Positions 26,597-33,144 of a stretch of 64,000 nt of DNA are shown here, one piece after another. Origin of the DNA: JBBSJZ01 sp041751935 (GTDB lineage: Bacteria > Planctomycetota > Planctomycetia > Pirellulales > Pirellulaceae). The first letter of the stretch is position 1; the number at the start of each line of letters is the position of its first letter. A program made the translations under genes and the position numbers. The notes under the pieces were generated by a model, which was given only the letters and a program-made list of their open reading frames with translations, did not search any database and was not told where the DNA came from. The DNA lies in the NCBI GenBank assembly GCA_041751935.1, contig JBGSIA010000113.1:55343-119342 (forward strand), written 5' to 3'.

Positions 26597-27495
26597 TTGA
26601 GCTTGGGTTCGCGGCTACGAATCAACTCGCTTTCATAAGCGCGACGCACGCTGACTTGATCAGCGGGTGTGCCGCGAGGAAAAATGTGTAACTCGATGCT
26701 GACATCCCCACTCGCACGACCTTTGAGGTAATTTGCCAGTTGCTCTCGATCACTACCACGAACGTGTTCGATGAGTCGATCTGCTAAGTTTTTTGCCTCA
26801 CCGATATACAGGTATCCCGACACATCACGAAATATGTACACGCCGGGAGATGACGCAATCTCGGCGTTGTCCAAGCGATTTCGCAGTTCGTCGATTGTCA
26901 TGGTTTCGATTTGCCGTTTCCAGTCCGCGACGCGCAGCACAAGTTCCGGTTGCAGTCGTCGAATTTTTCTTAGTCGCAGGACGGCCTTAGCAAGCTGATA
27001 CTCGTCGGGATCTGAGCGAAGCTTTTGCGATTCGACGACAAACTCTTTTTTCAGACGTGGATCCGCAAGCACGGTGTCAGTTGCTACTTGGTGCCGATCT
27101 GTGACAACGCGAACTGCAATCTCGGCGACCACCAAGTAGGAATCGTCAGCAGGTTGACCCCGACGCGAGGTAGCGACATCGAGCTTCCCGGCCTTGCGGA
27201 GCTTCAGGATTTGCAGCAGTACCTCGCGCCGAGCGTCATCGTTGTCAATCTGCAAGCCTCGCTGTTCAAGTGCCGTGAAGTAACTGTTTTGAAGTTCTGT
27301 GTCGCACAGCAACTCATCGGAGCTGTAGCCATTGTGCGATGCGGCGAACGCGGCGGCGAACAGGTTTTCCTCAGACACAGCAGTCTCGGGCAATGTTGGC
27401 TCATCTGCCGCGACGAGGAATAATGTGATGAGACTCGGCGCCAGACTCGCCAAGGCAACGACATTCTGGCGTCGAGCGAAACCTACCCAGTTCAT
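26584..27495 (-). CDS. GIY-YIG nuclease domain protein with signal peptide
   Basis: The product (~303 residues from the ATG at 27495) opens with a basic region and a hydrophobic stretch (VVALASLAPSLITLFLVAA), a Sec-type leader. About 170 residues without known domain follow. The C-terminal ~90 residues are a GIY-YIG nuclease: PGVYIF and GYLYIGEAKNL for the paired motif, the catalytic Arg in ADRLIEH, and the metal-binding Glu in YESELIRSREPKLN. All catalytic positions are kept. Most GIY-YIG proteins are cytosolic, so an exported or membrane-tethered nuclease is unusual. It is divergent from a dehydrogenase gene with 82 bp between starts. Confidence 0.8.
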   Translation of the reverse strand: MNWVGFARRQNVVALASLAPSLITLFLVAADEPTLPETAVSEENLFAAAFAASHNGYSSDELLCDTELQNSYFTALEQRGLQIDNDDARREVLLQILKLRKAGKLDVATSRRGQPADDSYLVVAEIAVRVVTDRHQVATDTVLADPRLKKEFVVESQKLRSDPDEYQLAKAVLRLRKIRRLQPELVLRVADWKRQIETMTIDELRNRLDNAEIASSPGVYIFRDVSGYLYIGEAKNLADRLIEHVRGSDREQLANYLKGRASGDVSIELHIFPRGTPADQVSVRRAYESELIRSREPKLNVRP

Positions 27496-27577
27496 TGTTG
27501 GCCAAGACGACTTCGCGAATCGCATCGGCGGCGTTAAGTTTTTCGCTGTCCCAATGACCCGGCACTTGAGAATTGTC

Positions 27578-28573
27578 ATGCGTATCGTCCTGTGTTATCC
27601 CGTTGAGCCACACCATATCACACAAATCCAAGCTGTAGCGCCGGGCTGCGAGGTCGTCAATGCGGGTCAAGAACGCATTGACGAGTTACTGCCGACGGCG
27701 GATGTCTTCGTCGGTCACGCCAAGGTTCCGGTAAACTGGGACCGGGTGATGGATGCGGGGAAATTGCAGTTTATCCAGTCTTCGGCTGCGGGGTTGGATC
27801 ATTGTTTGGTGCCGCAGGTTATCGATTCAGATGTCGTGGTCGCCAGTGCATCTGGCTTGTTTGCCCCGCAAGTCGCTGAGCAAACATTTGCGTTGCTGTT
27901 GGGCTTGTTGCGCCGGTTGCCGATCTTTTTTCGTGCCCAGGAGAAGCGGGAGTTTATTCGACGTCCGACTGACGACCTGCGAGGGAAAACGGTTGGCATT
28001 GTTGGACTGGGGGGAAATGGCCGGATGATTGCACGGATGCTTTCGCCGTGGGGTGTTCGCCTAATCGCAACCGACTACTTTCCCACGGAACAACCGGTTG
28101 AAGTGGAATCGTTGTGGGCAGCCGATCAACTCGATCGTTTGCTTGAGGAGAGCGACATCGTGATATTAACGCTACCGCTGAACGATTCGACGGTGGGCTT
28201 ATTTGACGACGCACGTCTTGGTCGGATGCGACGCGGCAGTTATCTGATCAATGTCGCTCGGGGAAGTATCGTTGGGGAATCAGCACTGGTGAAGCGGCTT
28301 GCCGAAGGACATATTGCTGGGGCAGGACTGGACGTTACTGAAGTGGAGCCGCTCGCGCAGTCAAGTCAACTGTGGGACGATCCGCGAGTGATCATCACAC
28401 CTCACGTCGGCGCCCAAGCGGCGCGACGAGTTGACGACACGAACGAATTAGCATGCATCAATTTGAAACGTTTTTTGGCTGGCGAGAAACCGTACAACCT
28501 TGTCGATAAACGGCTCGGATTCCCACATCCGTCGGTTGTCTGGCGCCATTCGTCGACAGAGGCAACCTCGTGA
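27578..28573 (+). CDS. D-2-hydroxyacid dehydrogenase family protein
   Basis: The 331-residue enzyme belongs to the D-isomer 2-hydroxyacid dehydrogenases, which reduce 2-keto acids with NAD(P)H. Seen are the Rossmann motif VGIVGLGGNGRM near 139-150, the substrate Arg in NVARGSIVGE, the Glu in DVTEVEPL, and the catalytic His in IITPHVGAQ. The ATG at 27578 gives the normal N terminus (MRIVLCYPVE); a longer frame from 27332 lies antisense to the GIY-YIG gene. The stop overlaps a small downstream frame by 4 bp. Confidence 0.92.
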   Translation: MRIVLCYPVEPHHITQIQAVAPGCEVVNAGQERIDELLPTADVFVGHAKVPVNWDRVMDAGKLQFIQSSAAGLDHCLVPQVIDSDVVVASASGLFAPQVAEQTFALLLGLLRRLPIFFRAQEKREFIRRPTDDLRGKTVGIVGLGGNGRMIARMLSPWGVRLIATDYFPTEQPVEVESLWAADQLDRLLEESDIVILTLPLNDSTVGLFDDARLGRMRRGSYLINVARGSIVGESALVKRLAEGHIAGAGLDVTEVEPLAQSSQLWDDPRVIITPHVGAQAARRVDDTNELACINLKRFLAGEKPYNLVDKRLGFPHPSVVWRHSSTEATS

Positions 28574-28779
28574 GCAGCAGTAACCATGCGGCGGAAGATT
28601 TCGATGCGGTCGTTGTCCAGCGCTCACGGTCAACCGGACCGTTACGGCTTCCATTGGAGAATCCCGCTGGATTCATCCATGAATTCAATGCTCGCTATTC
28701 AAGTCTTGGGATGAGTGTTCGTCTACTTCACGATGAAATTCGACCACCAAACGAAGAATCCCCGGCAACGTCAGATTGA
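28570..28779 (+). CDS. Small hypothetical protein, translationally coupled
   Basis: This 69-residue frame starts with GTG in a GTGA overlap with the dehydrogenase stop and ends with a TGA that lies inside the right arm of a strong hairpin. The product is soluble and charged, with no recognised domain. The overlap and the position right before the terminator argue for a real gene, but its codons carry little other evidence. It might also be a coupled leader-type frame. Confidence 0.5.
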   Translation: MSSSNHAAEDFDAVVVQRSRSTGPLRLPLENPAGFIHEFNARYSSLGMSVRLLHDEIRPPNEESPATSD

Positions 28780-28792
28780 CGTTACCGGGGAT
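28758..28792 (+). terminator. 16-bp terminator-like hairpin
   Basis: ATCCCCGGCAACGTCA pairs with TGACGTTACCGGGGAT with a single G-T wobble and a 3-nt loop, followed by a GT-rich run. It closes the dehydrogenase operon. The TGA of the 69-residue frame lies at 28777-28779, at the base of the loop, so a terminating ribosome would disrupt the stem. Confidence 0.75.
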
Positions 28793-28861
28793 TGGTTGGT
28801 CGTTTGATTCGGTGGGTCAGTCGGGTTGGGACCTCGCGGATCTTAACCTTTCAGCAAGGGG

Positions 28862-29395
28862 TTAGCTGCCACAGCCACAGCTTGGTGCTGCAACTTCGCA
28901 ACCGCAAGCGGGTTCGAGAACTTCGCATCCGCAGCCGCTGTCACAGCAAGCATTGTGTCGGTGGAACAGTTTCTTGAGGAAGCCGCCGAGCTTGTGCTTT
29001 GGACCACAGCAAGGATCAACTTCGCAACCACAGCTTGGTGCAGCGATTTCGCAACCACAAGCGGGTTCGATCGAGCAACCACCGCAGCTTGGTGCAGCGA
29101 TTTCACATCCACAAGCTGGTTCAGCAACGGCACAGCCACAGCCCATGTCACAGCCACCACAGCTATGTTTCTTGAACAGTTTGCTCAGCAGGCCACACTT
29201 CGGAGCGCTGCAGCAAGGATCAACCACTTCACAACCGCAAACCGGTGCAGCGACTTCGCAGCCACATGCTGGCTCGACGTCGCAACACGCGTTACCACGG
29301 TTGAACAGTTTGCTTAGAGGTCCGAGTGCACTTGCATCGGAAGAAATGCTGGCGAAAGCAAGGGCCAACATCGCGGGGACGATTACATTGCGCAT
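28862..29395 (-). CDS. Secreted cysteine-rich repeat protein
   Basis: The 177-residue product has a signal peptide (MRNVIVPAMLALAFASISS to ASA). The mature part is built of imperfect repeats of about 10-16 residues around EPACGCE, AAPSCG and DPCC, with about 31 cysteines, nearly one in five residues. Three basic KLF(K/H) segments (SKLFNRG, SKLFKKH, KKLFHRH) are spaced between the Cys blocks. It could be a disulfide-bonded wall protein or bind metal; neither is shown. The start at 29395 has a GGAG 9 nt upstream, better than an ATG five codons earlier. The repeats are also visible in the DNA. Confidence 0.8.
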   Translation of the reverse strand: MRNVIVPAMLALAFASISSDASALGPLSKLFNRGNACCDVEPACGCEVAAPVCGCEVVDPCCSAPKCGLLSKLFKKHSCGGCDMGCGCAVAEPACGCEIAAPSCGGCSIEPACGCEIAAPSCGCEVDPCCGPKHKLGGFLKKLFHRHNACCDSGCGCEVLEPACGCEVAAPSCGCGS

Positions 29396-29754
29396 CGTCT
29401 GGGTCTCCATAGATCTAGGATTGGGGGAAGGTTCTTAGCCTCATGTCAAACTTGCGACCCGCCCTATCAATCAACCGCTCGAAATCTCGAACGTTGACGA
29501 TGGGAAGATGAACCAACATGACTTAAGTTCTCGGTGGCTCATGAATCAGCTTCGTCTGACACGCACACTCTTGGTGTTCACAAGAGGCTATCGACGAGAT
29601 ACCTCACAGGGCATCGCGTTTCCTTTGGTAAATCCTGGCGAAGGCCGTTTCCCTGGGATGAAGGCAACAGGTCTAGCACGTGTGACGGTGGACACGGTTG
29701 TTCGGGGTTTTCAATTTTCCCACCTCATACACCTGCAGTCGCCTAGTAGCTAAA
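29396..29754. other. 359-bp intergenic region between divergent secreted-protein genes
   Basis: The region separates the Cys-rich gene (-) from the NHL gene (+) and should hold both promoters. Short open frames here have no family character. No clear dyad, repeat or promoter consensus was found by eye. Confidence 0.3.
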
Positions 29755-30846
29755 ATGCCGAATATGCGAATTAGAACAATTTTGACCATTTTGGTCCCGA
29801 CACTATTCTGTGCCAGCATCGCTGTTGCAGAACAACACCAGCGCTTTACGTTAATCGCGGGGAACGGCAGGGACTCCGGGGACAAATCCGCCTACCCAGA
29901 GGGGCTGCCCACCGGTAAAGCGACGGAAATCGCCATCGGTACGCCCTTCGGTGTCGAACCGCACGAGCAGATGCTGTATCTAACCACCGTCAGCGACCAT
30001 TGTGTTTGGAGGCTCGATAGTACCAATGGCGAACTAGTGCGAGTTGCTGGGAATGGAACGCGAGGCTACAGCGGGGACGGCGGGCCGGCTACCGACGCGG
30101 CGATGGATTGGCCTCATGAAGTTCGCGTCGATACCGATGGAAATCTATTCATCGCGGATACGCGAAACCATGTAATTCGTAAAGTCGACGCTAAGACGAA
30201 ATCCATTTCGACGATTGCTGGTAGCGGCGTTGCAGGTGACAGCGGCGATGGGGGACCCGCAATTGCTGCAAAGCTGAATCAACCGCACAGCGTTGTTCTT
30301 GATGGCAATGGCGGCGTGCTGATTGCTGATACCGTTAACCATCGCATTCGCCGTGTCGACTTAGCGACTGGAATCATCAACACAATTGCGGGAACGGGTG
30401 AGAAAAAGCTGCCCAGCGATAAGCAAACCGCTTTGGGGGCTCCGTTGTTCGGACCACGCTCGCTGGCAGTGGATGAACACTCGATTTGGATCGCCCTGCG
30501 AGAAGGAAACAGCGTATGGCGACTGGATCGCAAAAAGGGGACACTCCATCACATTGCCGGAAGTGGTAAAAAAGGATTCAGCGACGATGGTGAAGCGGCC
30601 GCAACCTCGACCTTCAACGGTCCCAAAGGTTTGGCCATTGACGCTGACGGAAATGTCTTGGTTGCCGACACCGAGAATCACGCCATCCGGCGAATTGATT
30701 TGAATGCCAATACCGTCACGACAGTGATGGGAGGGCACATTGAGCAGGCTACAACACGGCTCGCTCGACCTCACGGAATTACCATCGATAAAGACGGCAA
30801 AGCGATTGTCGGTGATTCTGAAAATCACCGCGTCATTCGATTCTGA
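29755..30846 (+). CDS. Secreted NHL-repeat beta-propeller protein
   Basis: The ~363-residue product has a signal peptide ending near AVAEQ. It carries about five or six NHL repeats with the regular pattern of AGNGTRGYSGDGGPATDA, DTDGNLFIADTRNHVIRKVD and IAGTG, each giving one propeller blade. In planctomycetes these occur as secreted ligand-binding proteins. No enzymatic motif is visible. The start MPNMRIRT was taken; ATG 29764 is an equal choice. It converges on the Gly/Tyr-rich gene 19 bp away. Confidence 0.88.
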   Translation: MPNMRIRTILTILVPTLFCASIAVAEQHQRFTLIAGNGRDSGDKSAYPEGLPTGKATEIAIGTPFGVEPHEQMLYLTTVSDHCVWRLDSTNGELVRVAGNGTRGYSGDGGPATDAAMDWPHEVRVDTDGNLFIADTRNHVIRKVDAKTKSISTIAGSGVAGDSGDGGPAIAAKLNQPHSVVLDGNGGVLIADTVNHRIRRVDLATGIINTIAGTGEKKLPSDKQTALGAPLFGPRSLAVDEHSIWIALREGNSVWRLDRKKGTLHHIAGSGKKGFSDDGEAAATSTFNGPKGLAIDADGNVLVADTENHAIRRIDLNANTVTTVMGGHIEQATTRLARPHGITIDKDGKAIVGDSENHRVIRF

Positions 30847-30864
30847 ACCAGCTAGGTTCAATCG

Positions 30865-31659
30865 TTACAACTCGCCACGATCGCTTTCCACTGGTTCAGC
30901 GGAAGATTCCGTGGCCGCCTTGGGCGGACCAACCGAAATCACCTTCGAACCGTCCGGAAGCACCATCCCAGGCCGAAGATCGGACATAGCGTCATTGGGG
31001 GCGTCTGAAGTATCAGGATACGTTTCGTCGAATCGTCCACTTCGGTAAGCATCGGAGGGGCGGTGCGAAAATTCACTGTTGTAACCAGGAACACCGTAGC
31101 TTTCCGGCTGTTGATAATGACTCGCTGGTGGCACCGCATCGTAACGGTAACTCGGTTGATAGCTGTCGGCCGGTACATAACCGTTGGATGGACGAGCATA
31201 GATACCAATCGCAACACTTGATCGGTTCAGACCGTAAATCGACGACGCATAAGGCGAGTAACCACGATAGGCTGCTGAATAGGGTGAGTAGAAAGGAAAA
31301 TCACCATAGAACGATCCAATTCCATAGCTACCCAATCCATAATTGCTGACGCCGACACCCCCCAATCCGTAACCGCTGTAGGGCAATCCACCGTATCCGA
31401 GGCCACTGTATCCGAGGCCACTGTATCCGTATCCGCCGTAACGTAAAAACGACGGAGCACTGTTGATCGACAGGCTAAAACCTCCGCCACCGCCGTGACG
31501 ATGTCCATAATCGGAGTAATGGCCGTGGCCATGGTGGCTTCTACTGTAGCTACTACCGCCGTGGCCATGATGTTGAGCGTTGGCCGCCGTCGAAAGCAGG
31601 CAACCGATTACCGCAATTGAAATGCACAAGAGCCGACGTTGTAGAACGAACTTGACCAT
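30865..31659 (-). CDS. Secreted Gly/Tyr/Ser-rich protein
   Basis: The 264-residue product begins with a signal peptide (VLQRRLLCISIAVIGCLLST, cleavage near ANA). A His/Gly block (QHHGHGG...GHGHYSDYGHRHGGGGG) comes next, then short repeats such as YSGLGY and GYGL, then a Pro/Ser/Tyr-rich tail and a small closing segment with LPDGSKVISVGPP. The composition suggests an extracellular structural or adhesive protein. The His-rich block could bind metal. ATG 31659 was chosen because a 35-residue longer frame blurs the signal peptide. Function unknown. Confidence 0.7.
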   Translation of the reverse strand: MVKFVLQRRLLCISIAVIGCLLSTAANAQHHGHGGSSYSRSHHGHGHYSDYGHRHGGGGGFSLSINSAPSFLRYGGYGYSGLGYSGLGYGGLPYSGYGLGGVGVSNYGLGSYGIGSFYGDFPFYSPYSAAYRGYSPYASSIYGLNRSSVAIGIYARPSNGYVPADSYQPSYRYDAVPPASHYQQPESYGVPGYNSEFSHRPSDAYRSGRFDETYPDTSDAPNDAMSDLRPGMVLPDGSKVISVGPPKAATESSAEPVESDRGEL

Positions 31660-31794
31660 GTGACAGACTTTTTTCAGCAGTGGGGAAGAACAGAAAATCG
31701 TGAAAAGCAAATTGCGAACATGCGAAGCAACTAGCAATCCTAGCCCACGCTTTACGTTTGGCAAATTCGATTCGCCTTAACTAATGATGTTAGA

Positions 31795-33144
31795 TCACAT
31801 TCGGTCGCGGACGAAAAAGCCAATAATCGCCCCAGCGAGCAGACTGATCGGGATCGCAATTGACAAGGCCAGAGCAATCGCCAACAGGGGGCTCTTTCTC
31901 GGCGGCGTCGGCCACTGTGGTTCACCGATTGTGGGAACCATTGGAACCGAGGCATCCGAGAGACTGAGGGTGCCGGAGTTTGCAGTTTCGGTGAACTCAC
32001 TGAGTTCCTTGATTTGCGGCGGCTCTTTGGGTGGCGGCGGCGGGGTCCATACTTGATGTCGTAAGGGGCGTTCGTGGACATCCAGCGAAGTGTTTGACCA
32101 GGGTTCCAGTCGTTCGGCAACTTCGGCGGCCGTCGTGATTCGTGCCGAGACGTCCTTCTCCATCATGTCCGCAATGACATCGACAAAGTCTTCGCTTAGG
32201 TCGGGAGCGAAGTTGCGTGGATGTAGCGGTGTCTGTTCGCAATGACGACGACATTTACTACGCGCATCGCCGCCGGGAAATGGCACCTTGCCGGTCACGG
32301 CATAATACAACGTGCACCCCAGCGAATAGATATCGCTAGCGGGTCCAACCGACATCGGGCTGCGGATCTGTTCGGGCGACAAATAATCGGCCGTGCCAAC
32401 AATTTTCCCCGCACGCGGATCATCGTCCAACCCCATACTCCAAGCGGCCAGACCAACGTCGGAAACCTTCGCCAGGCCTTCCGGAGTGACGAGGATGTTA
32501 CCGGGTTTGACATCACGATGCACCAACCCAAGATTGTGGGCATACTGCAAGCCCAAAGCGGCTTGTGAGACCACCAGCGCAGCCTGTTCCATCGCTAGAG
32601 GGCCATGGTTGCGAACAAGCTTTCTCAGGTCGGTTCCTGGAATGTACTCGGTCACCAAGTAATGAACGCTGCCATCGTGTCCGGCATCGAACGCGCGAAC
32701 CAAGTAGGGGCAATCGAGTTCCGCCTGTAGCCGAATTTCGCGTTGGAAGCTTTCTCGCGAAAGTTCAGTGGACTTTTCTAGCGGCAATACTTTGACAGCG
32801 CACTGCCGACCCATCACTCGATGAACTGCCTTAAAGACTTGCCCCATCCCGCCTTGTCCGATCCAGTCGGTGATCACGTAGGGCCCCAGGGAAAGTTTAC
32901 TGCGTCCCGCCCTTAGCTGTTGAATCTGGTAGTTCGTCGTTATCCCTGAATGGACGAGATAATCCGCAATAGCATCATCGGTAGGTTTTGCGGACGACGT
33001 TTCCGTACTGCTGGACTGTATCTGCTGGGAAACGGACTGTCTTGCTGCAGCAACCGCCTGCTCCCACTGTGTCTTCGAAACCAAGCCAGAGCGGACCGCC
33101 GCACTGTGAAAACTCATTCGGTGTTGGGACGACGCTTGGCTCAT
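31795..33144 (-). CDS. Transmembrane Ser/Thr protein kinase (Hanks type)
   Basis: The 449-residue protein has a ~85-residue N-terminal segment common to planctomycete kinases, then a full kinase domain: glycine loop IGQGGMGQVF (95-104), ATP lysine K118 in CAVKV, catalytic HRDVKPGN (209-216), and APE-equivalent SPEQ. The metal-binding DFG is DVG here (D229). A Pro-rich linker leads to one transmembrane helix near 420-441 and a short basic end outside. It should phosphorylate Ser/Thr in the cytosol. Its ATG overlaps the stop of the mannosidase-like gene by 4 bp, so the two are co-expressed. Confidence 0.92.
   Translation of the reverse strand: MSQASSQHRMSFHSAAVRSGLVSKTQWEQAVAAARQSVSQQIQSSSTETSSAKPTDDAIADYLVHSGITTNYQIQQLRAGRSKLSLGPYVITDWIGQGGMGQVFKAVHRVMGRQCAVKVLPLEKSTELSRESFQREIRLQAELDCPYLVRAFDAGHDGSVHYLVTEYIPGTDLRKLVRNHGPLAMEQAALVVSQAALGLQYAHNLGLVHRDVKPGNILVTPEGLAKVSDVGLAAWSMGLDDDPRAGKIVGTADYLSPEQIRSPMSVGPASDIYSLGCTLYYAVTGKVPFPGGDARSKCRRHCEQTPLHPRNFAPDLSEDFVDVIADMMEKDVSARITTAAEVAERLEPWSNTSLDVHERPLRHQVWTPPPPPKEPPQIKELSEFTETANSGTLSLSDASVPMVPTIGEPQWPTPPRKSPLLAIALALSIAIPISLLAGAIIGFFVRDRM

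Noticed and set aside
28953..29438. Long plus-strand frames opposite the Cys-rich gene
   Set aside because: Gln/Pro/Ser-rich translation is the mirror of the Cys repeats; the minus-strand frame has a signal peptide and regular Cys spacing.
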